Part shown: one piece after another, positions 23,936-33,206 of the stretch
Layout: every line of letters starts with the position of its first letter
Numbering within the stretch: the stretch's first letter is position 1
Origin: JAFDZO01 sp044226845
GTDB taxonomy: Bacteria > Bacteroidota > Ignavibacteria > Tepidaquicellales > Tepidaquicellaceae
Direction: 5' to 3'
DNA: 64,000 nucleotides
Assembly (NCBI GenBank): GCA_044226845.1
Contig: JBGAGG010000016.1
Coordinates: 1 to 64,000 of the forward strand
Translations under genes and position numbers: made by a program
The notes under the pieces: model-generated
Databases searched by the model: none
What the model was told of the DNA's origin: nothing
Seen by the model: only the letters and a program-made list of their open reading frames with translations

Positions 23936-24772
23936 TTAACCTTCCCAGTTATAAAGCCAATTTGTTCTTTGGGTATCTATATCAGGTCTGAATTTTTCAA
24001 CAAGCTTAATTGTATCCGAGGCTAATTTATTAATTTCTTTTACTGCTTTATCCTGAGGAATTTTAAAAATATTTTTAATGCAGTATTTTAAGTTTTTCGG
24101 TTTTTGCTTCAGATTTTCAATTGTATAACTCATGCCTTTTAATTTTCCGGGATGATATTCATGGTTAAGTCCGCATAAAACTTTAACAGAGTTTTCTAAG
24201 GATTTAAGAATAGTTTCATTTACAAAAATTGATTCATTTCGCTCAAGTCCCATTTTTTCAAGAACCCATTTTGAGTGGAATCTTAAATGTTCTTTTATCA
24301 TTAAGTCTTCAAGCTTTTTTGGATAATCTGAATACCACTTCTTCCATTTATTAATGTACCCTTCACCGTGAAGTGGAATTGCGAAAAGAGTGCCGGATGC
24401 AATGATCTGATGATTAAAATCCAAGGTTGGATTCTTTAAAAAATTTTTTATCATTTTCTCGTGTTCAGCAATTGTTGTATGCCCTGTATCAACTTTTACT
24501 CCTTCAATAATATGATAAACTGCAAATCCGTTTTTATGATCTCCGTGATAAAATCCGCCGCCTGAATTAATAGCACTCTGCTTTATCCATTCAAAGTATT
24601 TTTTTGTAAGAGGTGATTTGTAGAAGATACTCATATCAATATCTGAGTGAATATCGGAAATTCCTTTCGCGGCAGAACCTGTTACCATTGATGCTGCAAA
24701 ATTGGGATTTGATTTGTAACTTTCGGAAACTTTTTTTGCGAGGGATAAGAGGAATTTTGAACGTTTATTCAT
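23936..24772 (-). CDS. Nucleotidyltransferase-fold protein
   Basis: The 278 residues start with a polymerase-beta-type nucleotidyltransferase motif: VTGSAAKGISDIHSDIDMSIF has GS, then D-x-D, as in the ANT/MNT superfamily. The rest is helical and may hold the substrate-binding part, as in aminoglycoside adenylyltransferases and related enzymes. The substrate cannot be told from sequence. It is encoded 39 bases downstream of the dinG-like gene in the same direction and could be one transcript with it. Confidence 0.6.
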   Translation of the reverse strand: MNKRSKFLLSLAKKVSESYKSNPNFAASMVTGSAAKGISDIHSDIDMSIFYKSPLTKKYFEWIKQSAINSGGGFYHGDHKNGFAVYHIIEGVKVDTGHTTIAEHEKMIKNFLKNPTLDFNHQIIASGTLFAIPLHGEGYINKWKKWYSDYPKKLEDLMIKEHLRFHSKWVLEKMGLERNESIFVNETILKSLENSVKVLCGLNHEYHPGKLKGMSYTIENLKQKPKNLKYCIKNIFKIPQDKAVKEINKLASDTIKLVEKFRPDIDTQRTNWLYNWEG

Positions 24773-24811
24773 AGGTTAAGAAACGAATAAAAGTATTATT
24801 AGTTACAAACG

Positions 24812-26812
24812 TTATACAATGTTTACTTCACATTCTTCAATAGAACTTAAAAAATATTTTCCATAGGGTTTTGTTAAAACTCTGTTATCGAGTATTGCAA
24901 CAATGCCTTCATCATTTTTATTTCTGATGAGTCTGCCAAAACCTTGCCTGAATTTTAAAATGGCTTCAGGAAGCGAGTACTCCATAAAGCTGTTACCGCC
25001 TTTGGATTCGATAAACTCCATCCTTGCTTCTACTACAGGATGGTCTGGGACCTGAAAGGGAAGTTTTGTAATAATGAGATTGCTTAAAGATTCACCGGGA
25101 ACATCTACTCCCATCCAAAAGCTGTCTAATCCAAACAAAACAGAATGGGTATCCTGTTTGAACTGTTCAAGCAATTTAGTTCTTGGAGTGCCGTCTCCCT
25201 GAGTAAATAAATTTATACTTTTTTCTGCGAGACCGAATTTCATATTCTCGGATGTCTTCTTCAGTAAAGAAAAATTAGTAAAGAGAACCAGCGCTTTTCC
25301 GCCTGTCATATCGATGAAGTGGTCTATCCAGTATTGCAAGTCGTGTTCGTATTCAGGAGTGATTTTATTGCCGGGAGAATTTAACTCCTTCGGAATATAA
25401 ACTTTCACCTGGCGGTAATAATCAAACGGAGATTCTAATTTTAATTCTTCTACTGCTTCCGCACCTAAACGTTTTTTGAAATAGCTGAAGTTATTATTTA
25501 TTGTTAAAGTTGCGCTTGTGAAAATAGTGGAATTATTCGGTCTGAAAATATTCTTTCTGAAATATTCCGATAAATCTATTGAAGAAGATGATAAAGTTAT
25601 ATTCGAATCAGGTCTTTTATTGGCAAACTCAACCCAGTAAACAAAGTCTTTGCCCTTAGTATTATTTCTTTGCTCAAGGAATTCATTTATTGTATTTTTG
25701 AACGCATTAAATTTGTTTATAAATTCAATCAGCTCATTTGCCTGGTTTTCATCTTTACACGTTGGCACAAGCATTCGTAAATTCTTCACCAGATTTTCAA
25801 ACTCGTCCTCCATTATATTCTCTTCAAAGTGCTTCTCGTAAATGCGATATGTAAGCTTGTGATATTCTTTCTGATGCTCTGTAAGTTTTGCTCTTATCCT
25901 ATGAAAGAAGTGATTATTTAAGTCTAAAAGATTTGTAATCGTAGGGAATATATGCATCGCCGGCAGTGCAGTTAATATTCCCGTTTTCTTATTTGGATTA
26001 TATAATCGCATAAGATGAAAACGAATCATTTCACGGGTAACATGCGGAGCTATATGCTCAGCAGCGACCTGTTCCACTGTATGCGCTTCATCGAATACAA
26101 TAAAATCATTATGATACAAATAACCTTCTATATCTTCTTCTCCTTCGGGGGGATTCACGCCGTCATACAGAGTAAAAAACAAATGATGGTTTACAATTAT
26201 TATATCTGAGTCGGCAAGTTCTTTTTTTGCTTTATGATAAAAACATTTGGTGTTTTCACCGCCGCAGGTTTTATTTGTGCAGATTCCCATTTCAGAGCAA
26301 ACCGTAGCCCATACAGCAGGAGGAATTTTAAAATTTATATCAGATAATGTTCCGTCAGTTGTTTTTAAAAACCACTGATAAATTTTATCCACGATACTTC
26401 TTTCTTCTTCATCAAAGAGTGAATATGAATTTGACATTGCCTTTGCAAGTCTGTTAGGGCAGAGATAATTTGAACGGCCTTTTAAAAGCGAAGCTTTGAA
26501 TTCTATTGGAAGAATTTTTTGAAGGAACGGAATATCTTTTTCTATTAATTGCTCCTGTAAATTTATTGTATGTGTTGATATGATTGCTTTTTTCTCATTC
26601 TCTTTAGCATAATAAATTGCCGGTATAAGATAAGCGAAGCTCTTACCGATTCCTGTCGGCGCTTCTATAAATATATGGCGTTTCTCCTCGAGCGTATCCA
26701 ATATCTTTATTGACATTTCAAGCTGTCCGTTTCTGAATTCATAATTTTCGAATTGAGATGATAGAAGTCCTCCGTCTTTGAAAAAATTTCTGATTTCAGT
26801 ATTTATATTCAT
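24812..26812 (-). CDS. dinG: DinG-type superfamily 2 DNA helicase with Fe-S cluster
   Basis: The 666 residues carry Walker A EAPTGIGKSFAYL (near 50) and motif Ia STHTINLQEQL. Four Cys for a 4Fe-4S cluster are visible (LCPNR, then CSEMGIC, CGG, KCFYH), followed by DEAH at about 242 (VFDEAHTVEQVA). The helicase C-terminal motifs are FTNFSLL, GLDSFWMGVDVPGE and FRQGFGRLIR. This is the XPD/DinG/YoaA family, which unwinds DNA with 5' overhangs and R-loops. No exonuclease domain is fused. A YoaA-type name is equally acceptable. Confidence 0.85.
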   Translation of the reverse strand: MNINTEIRNFFKDGGLLSSQFENYEFRNGQLEMSIKILDTLEEKRHIFIEAPTGIGKSFAYLIPAIYYAKENEKKAIISTHTINLQEQLIEKDIPFLQKILPIEFKASLLKGRSNYLCPNRLAKAMSNSYSLFDEEERSIVDKIYQWFLKTTDGTLSDINFKIPPAVWATVCSEMGICTNKTCGGENTKCFYHKAKKELADSDIIIVNHHLFFTLYDGVNPPEGEEDIEGYLYHNDFIVFDEAHTVEQVAAEHIAPHVTREMIRFHLMRLYNPNKKTGILTALPAMHIFPTITNLLDLNNHFFHRIRAKLTEHQKEYHKLTYRIYEKHFEENIMEDEFENLVKNLRMLVPTCKDENQANELIEFINKFNAFKNTINEFLEQRNNTKGKDFVYWVEFANKRPDSNITLSSSSIDLSEYFRKNIFRPNNSTIFTSATLTINNNFSYFKKRLGAEAVEELKLESPFDYYRQVKVYIPKELNSPGNKITPEYEHDLQYWIDHFIDMTGGKALVLFTNFSLLKKTSENMKFGLAEKSINLFTQGDGTPRTKLLEQFKQDTHSVLFGLDSFWMGVDVPGESLSNLIITKLPFQVPDHPVVEARMEFIESKGGNSFMEYSLPEAILKFRQGFGRLIRNKNDEGIVAILDNRVLTKPYGKYFLSSIEECEVNIV

Positions 26813-26931
26813 TCAATCACCCTTTGCACTTTATTAAACTTATAATTATTAACAACTAAATTCCTGAAAATATATTTTAAAAACATGATTTGCATCATTT
26901 TTGGATTCCCGAATTTTCCGTAATTTTACAT

Positions 26932-26977
26932 AGAAATCAGGCGAGAAATTCAGTTGTAATCTACAAAAATAAATTTG
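26932..26977 (+). promoter_or_regulatory. Candidate operator and -7 element before the hydrogenase genes
   Basis: agaaatcaggcgagaaatt (26932-26950) closely matches a sequence at 33187-33206 read from the other strand. TAAATTTG, a TAnnTTTG element, lies at 26970-26977, and the operator-like part sits where a -33 element should be; no TTG is there. That fits a promoter helped by a regulator, but the regulator is unknown. Confidence 0.45.
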
Positions 26978-27011
26978 TTACTGCAATAAATATAAGCAAG
27001 TAATAAACAAT

Positions 27012-28136
27012 ATGAACGATAAAAATAGCATAAAGGTTGTTGATAGAAATGCTATTGATGGCATTATATCACTCCTTAAAAGTGAAGGATTTATTACCGT
27101 CGGACCCACGCTTAGAGATAAAACCATTATTTACGATGAAATTGAAAATACCTCCGAGCTGCCAATCGGATGGACAGATGACCAGGAAGCCGGACATTAT
27201 AGAATAAAAAGAAGAAATGATGAAGCATTGTTCGGTTACAATGTAGGCCCCCACTCCTGGAAAAAATATCTCTTCCCACCCAAGCTTGAATTATTTGAAG
27301 CAAATAAAAACGGAAAATCTTTCGAAATTAAAACCATTCTTACCGATACTACTAAGTATGCATTCATAGGTGTCCGCTCATGCGAACTCCACGCAATACA
27401 AATTCAGGATAAAGTCTTTAATAACTGGCAGTATAAAGACCCTAACTATGTTTCACTGAGAGATAAAATTTTTATTATTGCCGTTAACTGTACTCATGCA
27501 GGAAAAACTTGTTTCTGCGCTTCAATGAATACCGGGCCAAGGGCAAAAAAAGGGTTTGACCTCTCAATTACTGAAGTTATAAATCCAAACGAACATTATT
27601 TTGTTGTAGAATCCGGCAGTGATAAAGGCGAAGATATCTTAAGCAAAGTAGAAACTAATTTTGCAACAGAAGAACAAATTTTCAAAGCTGAAGCAGAAAT
27701 TGATAACGCTGCAAGAAATATGGGTCGCGCTTTGGTTTCAGATGGTATAAAAGATCTTCTTATGAACAACATGGAGCATCCACAATGGAATGACGTTGCA
27801 ACACGATGCCTTACATGTGCCAACTGTACAATGGTATGCCCGACATGTTTCTGCAACAACGTTGAAGATGTAAATGATATCAGCGGAAATCATACTGAAC
27901 GCTGGAGAAAATGGGATTCATGTTTTAGTCTGGATTTCTCAAAAGTTGCCGGCGGTAACTTCAGAACATCTCCAAAGGCAAGGTATCGCCAGTGGATGAC
28001 ACATAAGCTTGCATCTTGGATTGACCAGTTTGGAACATCGGGCTGCGTCGGATGCGGAAGATGCATCACATGGTGTCCTGTCGGAATAGATATTACCAAA
28101 GAAGTAAAAGCTATACAAGATAATCCTGTTAATTAA
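27012..28136 (+). CDS. Group 3b hydrogenase beta subunit (4Fe-4S dicluster protein)
   Basis: The 374-residue beta subunit carries electrons between the NiFe module and the flavin subunit. Its C-terminal half has two 4Fe-4S motifs: CLTCANCTMVCPTCFC (about 265) and CVGCGRCITWCPVGID (about 345). Cys in GVRSCELHA and HAGKTCFCAS (about 160) may hold another cluster. The protein resembles AsrA/HydB/HyhB. It is the first gene of the operon, with the gap to the next gene 33 bases. The product should be cytoplasmic. Confidence 0.85.
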   Translation: MNDKNSIKVVDRNAIDGIISLLKSEGFITVGPTLRDKTIIYDEIENTSELPIGWTDDQEAGHYRIKRRNDEALFGYNVGPHSWKKYLFPPKLELFEANKNGKSFEIKTILTDTTKYAFIGVRSCELHAIQIQDKVFNNWQYKDPNYVSLRDKIFIIAVNCTHAGKTCFCASMNTGPRAKKGFDLSITEVINPNEHYFVVESGSDKGEDILSKVETNFATEEQIFKAEAEIDNAARNMGRALVSDGIKDLLMNNMEHPQWNDVATRCLTCANCTMVCPTCFCNNVEDVNDISGNHTERWRKWDSCFSLDFSKVAGGNFRTSPKARYRQWMTHKLASWIDQFGTSGCVGCGRCITWCPVGIDITKEVKAIQDNPVN

Positions 28137-28169
28137 TTTTTTTAAAAATTAAATAAAGGAATTCAAAAA

Positions 28170-28640
28170 ATGCATACTGAAGATATATCAATCCTGTTAA
28201 GAAATCATTCCTTCCTGGAAGATTTAAAACCGGAATATATTGATACAATTTTATCATGCGCATCTAATACCTATTTTCCTGATGGAACTAAAATTTTTAG
28301 CGAGGGCGAAGAGGCTAAAAAGTTTTATCTGATAAGAACGGGAAAAGTAGCAATTGAAATTAACGGAAGAGAAAAAGGTTCGATAAGAATTTTGACTCTA
28401 GGTCCGGGACAAGTACTTGGCTGGTCTTGGCTTGTATCTCCGTACAAATGGCATTTTGATGCTTATGCAATTGACGATGTAAGAGCAGTTGCTCTTGACG
28501 GAGAATGTCTAAGAAACAAATGCGAAGAAAATCACGATCTTGGTTATGAACTGATAAAAAGATTTTCAGGAATTCTTGAAGCAAGATTAAAAGCAACAAG
28601 AATACAACTATTAGATGTTTATACGAAAGAAATTAAATGA
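28170..28640 (+). CDS. Stand-alone cyclic-nucleotide-binding-domain protein
   Basis: The 156 residues form a single CRP-like sensor fold: FSEGEEAKKFYLIRTGKVAIE, ILTLGPGQVLGWSWLVSPYKWHFDAYAIDDVRAVALDG. The C-terminal helix ends at KEIK with no DNA-binding domain, so it is not a regulator in the usual sense. A gene of this kind between beta and gamma subunits recurs in other group 3b loci. It may bind a nucleotide and tune the enzyme, but its role is not known. Confidence 0.8.
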   Translation: MHTEDISILLRNHSFLEDLKPEYIDTILSCASNTYFPDGTKIFSEGEEAKKFYLIRTGKVAIEINGREKGSIRILTLGPGQVLGWSWLVSPYKWHFDAYAIDDVRAVALDGECLRNKCEENHDLGYELIKRFSGILEARLKATRIQLLDVYTKEIK

Positions 28641-28649
28641 TTTAAAATT

Positions 28650-29528
28650 ATGACATTCATCGAAGGAAATAATCCGTTATTACCTGCTGAGACGAATACA
28701 ATTATTACTGATCCGATGATTCCGAATTTATTCACGATCAAAAAAATATTCTGGGAAACCGATGACACATTCACAATTGAAATAGAATCACACGATAAAA
28801 GCAATTTCAATTTTAAGCCAGGTCAGTTCAATATGCTTTACGTGTTCGGCATGGGCGAATCTGCTATATCAATCTGTTCCGACCCCGCAAAAAACAAAAC
28901 AATTCTTCATACAATACATAGGGTAGGAAACGTCACTTCAAAATTATCACAGCTTAAAAAAGGTGATACAATAGGAGTACGTGGTCCTTTCGGAAGTAAC
29001 TGGGATGTAACAAAATTCTACGGTAAGGATGTAGTTATTGTAGTAGGAGGTATCGGCCTTGCTCCGTTACGCCCGGCAATATATTCGATTTTTAAAGAAA
29101 GAAAAAAATTTAACAGAATAATAATTCTTTACGGAGCAAGAACTGCGCTGGATTTGCTGTACAGAGTAGAGCTTGAACACTGGTCAAAAACAAAAAATGT
29201 AGAGGTGCTTACAACCATCGACAGAGGCGATAGTTCATGGCGCGGAAATATTGGTGTAGTTACAAATCTGTTCAACTACATTAAGCTTGATGCGATGAAT
29301 ACATACTCAATGGTTTGCGGACCTGAAATAATGATGAAGTTTTCCATTGAAGAATTGTTGAAGCTCGGTGTTGAAGAAAAGAATATTTATCTTTCTCTTG
29401 AAAGAAACATGAAGTGCGCTATAGGGTTCTGCGGACACTGTCAGTACACATCTAAATTTATTTGTAAAGACGGTCCGGTATTTAATTATTCACAGGTAAA
29501 AGATATTTTTAATCTTTACGAGGTCTAG
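28650..29528 (+). CDS. Group 3b hydrogenase gamma subunit (FAD/NAD(P)-binding)
   Basis: The 292 residues form a ferredoxin-NADP reductase-like module. FAD-binding is by FNFKPGQFNMLYVFGMGESAISICS (about 55-80), and the nucleotide-binding end has VVVGGIGLAPLRPAIYS (about 130). A [2Fe-2S]-type Cys cluster sits near the C-terminus (CAIGFCGHCQ and a later Cys). Together with the beta subunit it exchanges electrons with NAD(P)H. It lies 9 bases after the cyclic-nucleotide protein gene and 5 before the delta gene, so the operon is tight. Confidence 0.88.
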   Translation: MTFIEGNNPLLPAETNTIITDPMIPNLFTIKKIFWETDDTFTIEIESHDKSNFNFKPGQFNMLYVFGMGESAISICSDPAKNKTILHTIHRVGNVTSKLSQLKKGDTIGVRGPFGSNWDVTKFYGKDVVIVVGGIGLAPLRPAIYSIFKERKKFNRIIILYGARTALDLLYRVELEHWSKTKNVEVLTTIDRGDSSWRGNIGVVTNLFNYIKLDAMNTYSMVCGPEIMMKFSIEELLKLGVEEKNIYLSLERNMKCAIGFCGHCQYTSKFICKDGPVFNYSQVKDIFNLYEV

Positions 29529-29533
29529 CAAAT

Positions 29534-30310
29534 ATGAAAAATAAAAAACCAAAATTAGCAGTATTTAAATTATCATCTTGTGACGGATGCCAGCTATCCA
29601 TCCTTGATGCAGAAGATGAATTATTAGCTGTGCTTGGTGCAGTTGATATTGCATATTTTCCTGAGGCAAGCAGCAGAATGCTGCCCGGACCTTATGATAT
29701 AGGATTGATAGAAGGAAGCGTTACAACTCCGCATGATGTAGAACTTGCAAGACAAATAAGAAAAGATTGTAAAACATTAATTACAATCGGCGCATGCGCA
29801 ACAGCAGGAGGAATTCAGGCATTAAGGAACTGGAAGGACGTAAAGGAATTTACAAAAATAGTTTACGCTCATCCTCAGTATATTTCTACATTAGACAGGT
29901 CAATGCCTGTTGCTTCTTTTATACATGTTGACTTCGAATTGCGTGGATGTCCTGTAAATAAGTATCAACTTATCGATGTAATAGTTGCATATCTTAATAA
30001 TAAGAAGCCAAACATTTCATCTCATTCTGTCTGTATGGAATGCAAGCAGAAAGGCAATGTTTGTGTAATGGTTGCTCATGGAACACCATGCTTAGGTCCA
30101 GTGACACAAACAGGCTGCGGTTCGATTTGCCCGTCTTATGACAGAGGATGCTACGGATGTTTCGGTCCGATGGATTCTCCTAACACATCTTCACTTGCAA
30201 GAAACATAGAAGCAAGAGGAGAAACAAAATATGATATAATGTTAGCGTTCAGAGGATTTAATGCTTACTCAGAACCATTCAGAAAGGAAAGCGAAGTATA
30301 TGAAAAATAG
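29534..30310 (+). CDS. Group 3b hydrogenase delta (small) subunit
   Basis: The 258-residue small subunit holds the Fe-S relay to the NiFe site. The proximal cluster ligands are in CDGCQLSILDAEDELLAV (about 14) and IGACATAGG, with the Cys of LRGCPVNKYQL. Further Cys-rich segments (CMECKQKGNVC, CLGPVTQTGCGSICPSYDRGCYGCFGP) supply the medial and distal clusters. No Tat signal is present, so the enzyme is cytoplasmic. The C-terminal end overlaps the alpha gene by 11 bases if that starts at 30300. Confidence 0.9.
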   Translation: MKNKKPKLAVFKLSSCDGCQLSILDAEDELLAVLGAVDIAYFPEASSRMLPGPYDIGLIEGSVTTPHDVELARQIRKDCKTLITIGACATAGGIQALRNWKDVKEFTKIVYAHPQYISTLDRSMPVASFIHVDFELRGCPVNKYQLIDVIVAYLNNKKPNISSHSVCMECKQKGNVCVMVAHGTPCLGPVTQTGCGSICPSYDRGCYGCFGPMDSPNTSSLARNIEARGETKYDIMLAFRGFNAYSEPFRKESEVYEK

Positions 30311-31592
30311 AACAATAAAAGTTGACTACCTCGCCCGTGTTGAAGGCGAAGGAGCTTTATACATAAAAATCAAGAACGGTGAAGTTGATGACGTAAAGCT
30401 AAAAATATTTGAACCGCCAAGATTCTTTGAAGCGTTTTTAAGAGGAAGAAAATATTCTGAAGCACCTGATATCACTGCAAGAATTTGCGGAATATGCCCT
30501 ATAGCTTATCAGATGTCAGCAGTGAATGCTATTGAACACGCATTCGGGCAGGTACCTGACGGACAGATTAGAGAACTTCGCAGACTGATATATTGCGGCG
30601 AGTGGATTGAAAGCCATACATTACATCTTTATATGCTTCACGCTCCTGATTTTTTGGGATATCCGGATGTGGTACATATGGCAAAAGATTTTCCGGAAGT
30701 TGTAGAGAAGGCATTGAAGCTGAAAAGAATCGGCAACGATATTGTAAAGACAATTGGTGGAAGAGAAATCCATCCAATAAATGTAAAGGTCGGTGGATTT
30801 TATAAAGTCCCTCAGAAAAAAGACCTGAAACAACTTAGAGAAGATCTGCTTTGGGCAAGAGATGCTGCAATAGATACTGTGAAGTTTACATCTACTTTGA
30901 CATTTCCGGACTTTGAACAGGACTACGAATTTATTTCTTTATGCCATGAAACAGAGTATCCTTTTAATGAGGGAAGAATAAAATCAAACAAAGGATTAGA
31001 CATCTCAGTTGAAGAATATGATTTTAATTTTATTGAAGAGCATGTAGAGTATTCACATGCTCTGCATTCCCGATTGCGCGAAAGAGATAATTATTTCCTG
31101 GGTCCTATTGCAAGATATAATCTGAACTACGATAAATTATCTCCTATAGTAAAACAAGTTGCTGACGATTTGAAATTACCGGGACAAATAAATAATCCGT
31201 TCAAGAGTATTATTGTAAGAGGACTTGAAACTCTCTACGCCTGTGATGAGGCAATAAGAATTATTGACCAGTACGAAAAACCTGATGAGCCGAGCATTCA
31301 GATTAACCCTATAGAAGCAACAGGAAACGGCGCATCTGAAGCTCCAAGAGGAATGCTATATCACAGATACAGAATAAATGAAGAGGGACTAATAATGGAT
31401 GCCAAGATAGTGCCGCCGACATCACAGAACCAAAAAACGATTGAGAAAGATTTAAAACATTTTATCCCCCCAAGAGTAAATTTACCTGAAAAAGAGCTTG
31501 TGCTGCAATGCGAACAGGCAGTAAGAAATTACGACCCGTGTATTTCCTGCGCAACACACTTTTTAAAGCTGCATGTTGAAAAGGAAAATTAA
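30300..31592 (+). CDS. Group 3b NiFe-hydrogenase alpha (large) subunit
   Basis: The 430-residue large subunit binds the NiFe site. Ligand motifs are ARICGICPIAYQMSA (L1) and DPCISCATHF (L2). The frame is open from an ATG at 30261, but ATG 30300 (MKNRTIKVDYLARVEGEGAL) matches family starts; the earlier one would overlap delta by 50 bases and is not supported. The end after the last His (FLKLHVEKEN) should be removed by the protease encoded next. Overlap with that gene is TAATG. Confidence 0.92.
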   Translation: MKNRTIKVDYLARVEGEGALYIKIKNGEVDDVKLKIFEPPRFFEAFLRGRKYSEAPDITARICGICPIAYQMSAVNAIEHAFGQVPDGQIRELRRLIYCGEWIESHTLHLYMLHAPDFLGYPDVVHMAKDFPEVVEKALKLKRIGNDIVKTIGGREIHPINVKVGGFYKVPQKKDLKQLREDLLWARDAAIDTVKFTSTLTFPDFEQDYEFISLCHETEYPFNEGRIKSNKGLDISVEEYDFNFIEEHVEYSHALHSRLRERDNYFLGPIARYNLNYDKLSPIVKQVADDLKLPGQINNPFKSIIVRGLETLYACDEAIRIIDQYEKPDEPSIQINPIEATGNGASEAPRGMLYHRYRINEEGLIMDAKIVPPTSQNQKTIEKDLKHFIPPRVNLPEKELVLQCEQAVRNYDPCISCATHFLKLHVEKEN

Positions 31593-32050
31593 TGGAGAAA
31601 AATAAATTCTTAATATTGGGAATTGGGAATAAATTCCGGAGCGATGACGGAGCAGGCGTTGCTGCAGCTGAAAAAATAAAAAAATTCGGAGTAGAAAAAT
31701 TTGATGTAAAAATCATTGACGGTGAAGGAACTGATATTATGGAATCATGGAAAGGATATGATAATGTCATTATCATAGATGCTGTTCAGAAAAATGGAAG
31801 TTCCGGCAAAATCTACGAGATTAACGCATGTGAGGAAGAGCTGCAATCTGATTTTTTTAATTACTCTTCCCATGCATTCGGACTTGCTGAGGCAATAAAT
31901 GTTTCCAGAGTTATGAATAAACTTCCCAAGTCTTTAATCGTATACGGAATAGAAGGACAGCATTTTAATTTTGATACGAAGCTATCCGGTAAGATAGAAA
32001 AAGCTGTAAATAAAACTGCAGAAATGATAAAAGAAAAATACGGGAATTAA
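31592..32050 (+). CDS. Hydrogenase maturation protease
   Basis: The 152 residues match the HycI/HoxW-type endopeptidases that clip the large subunit after Ni insertion. GIGNKFRSDDGAGV carries the metal-binding Asp/Glu region, YDNVIIIDAV follows, and SHAFGLAEAINVSRVM holds the His. The start overlaps the stop of the alpha gene, which also places it as the matching protease. Confidence 0.9.
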   Translation: MEKNKFLILGIGNKFRSDDGAGVAAAEKIKKFGVEKFDVKIIDGEGTDIMESWKGYDNVIIIDAVQKNGSSGKIYEINACEEELQSDFFNYSSHAFGLAEAINVSRVMNKLPKSLIVYGIEGQHFNFDTKLSGKIEKAVNKTAEMIKEKYGN

Positions 32051-32054
32051 TTCT

Positions 32055-32399
32055 ATGCACGAACTTTCAATTGCAAAAAATATCATTGAGATTATAAAGG
32101 AATCCGTTGAAGAGAAAGATTTAAAAACTATAGAAAAAGTAGTTCTGAAAGTCGGCGAGTTATCGGGAGTTGTGCCTGATTCCCTTATGTTTTCATTGGA
32201 AGCGATTTCAACAGGAACAGAACTTGAAAGTGCAAGATATGAAATGATGCGAATTCCATTTGCAATTAAATGTAAAGTTTGCAGTAATAAATCTGATAAT
32301 GAATTAGGAAATATAAAATGTCCTGTATGCGGGAGTAAAGATACTGAAGTTGTTTCAGGCAATGAGCTTTTAATTTCAGAAATAATCTTAAATAATTAA
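32055..32399 (+). CDS. hypA: Hydrogenase nickel incorporation protein HypA
   Basis: The 114 residues open with MHELSIAKNI (the His2 nickel ligand), have ELSGVVPDSLMFSLEAI, and a zinc ribbon of two Cys pairs (CKVC and CPVC at about 75-97). HypA hands nickel to the large subunit with HypB. It lies 4 bases after the protease. Confidence 0.93.
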   Translation: MHELSIAKNIIEIIKESVEEKDLKTIEKVVLKVGELSGVVPDSLMFSLEAISTGTELESARYEMMRIPFAIKCKVCSNKSDNELGNIKCPVCGSKDTEVVSGNELLISEIILNN

Positions 32400-32408
32400 A
32401 ATTTTTAT

Positions 32409-33089
32409 ATGAGTGTAATAACTGTAGAAAGAAAAGTTCTGGCTAAAAATGATGAACTTGCTGAGCACAACAGAAACTTGTTAAAACAGAATGAAATTTT
32501 TACAATAAACTTAGTAAGTTCACCGGGCTCAGGTAAAACAAGTCTTCTTGAAAAAACTTTTGAAACACTTGGAAGCAAAGTTGATATTTCCGTGATTGAA
32601 GGCGATGTGCAGACAAGCCTTGATGCAGAACGTGTTGCAAACTATAATGTTCCAGTTGTCTCAATTGTAACAAACGGCGCATGCCACCTTGAAGCAAAGT
32701 TAGTGCAGGATGCATTAAGTAATCTTGATCTGGAAAAAACTGAACTGCTGTTTATTGAGAATGTGGGAAACTTAGTTTGTCCTGCGGGATTTGATCTCGG
32801 TGAAAATATGAAAATTGTTTTGGTTAGCACAACTGAAGGAGATGATAAACCGTTGAAGTATCCTAAGATGTTCAGAAATTCCGAAGCGATGATAATTAAT
32901 AAAACAGATTTGATACCCTATGTAAATTGCAATATTGAAACATTAAAAAATAATGCATTAAACGTTAATCCGGGATTAAAAATTTTTGAAGTAAGCTGCA
33001 CATCAGGTGCAGGAATAAAAGAGTGGTGTAACTGGTTAGTTGAGAATGTGAGAACTAAACATAGTCATGAAAAGCAATTGATGTATTGA
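32409..33089 (+). CDS. hypB: Hydrogenase nickel incorporation GTPase HypB
   Basis: The 226-residue SIMIBI GTPase has Walker A SSPGSGKTSLLEKT (about 38), EGDVQTSLDAERVAN (switch I), NGACHLEAKLV with the Cys-His of the metal site, and ENVGNLVCPAGFDLGE. The N-terminal His-rich store is missing. It acts with HypA to insert nickel. The next gene, hypF, starts after a gap of about 145 bases. Confidence 0.94.
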   Translation: MSVITVERKVLAKNDELAEHNRNLLKQNEIFTINLVSSPGSGKTSLLEKTFETLGSKVDISVIEGDVQTSLDAERVANYNVPVVSIVTNGACHLEAKLVQDALSNLDLEKTELLFIENVGNLVCPAGFDLGENMKIVLVSTTEGDDKPLKYPKMFRNSEAMIINKTDLIPYVNCNIETLKNNALNVNPGLKIFEVSCTSGAGIKEWCNWLVENVRTKHSHEKQLMY

Positions 33090-33145
33090 TTTGTTTCATT
33101 CATTTCTCCTTAATGTTATTAGTCATTTAGACTATAGACACTATC

Positions 33146-33165
33146 TGCCTCCCGCAAGGGAGGTA
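33146..33165. other. GNRA-loop hairpin between hypB and hypF
   Basis: GCCTCCC (33147-33153) pairs with GGGAGGT (33158-33164) around a GCAA tetraloop. No T-run follows, so it is probably not a terminator; it could stabilise an RNA end or mark a processing site between the two parts of the hydrogenase locus. Confidence 0.4.
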
Positions 33166-33186
33166 ATGGTAGTAAAATCGCCCTAA

Positions 33187-33206
33187 AATTTCTCGCCTGA
33201 ATTTCT
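33187..33206 (-). promoter_or_regulatory. Inverted copy of the hydrogenase-operon sequence, before hypF
   Basis: On the minus strand this reads agaaattcaggcgagaaatt, differing from 26932-26950 by a single inserted t. It lies 28 bases before the hypF start. Both copies stand directly before a part of the hydrogenase locus, so a common regulator is plausible. Confidence 0.45.

Noticed and set aside
30261..30299. Upstream ATG for the hydrogenase alpha subunit
   Set aside because: It would overlap the delta gene by 50 bases and add residues absent from the family.
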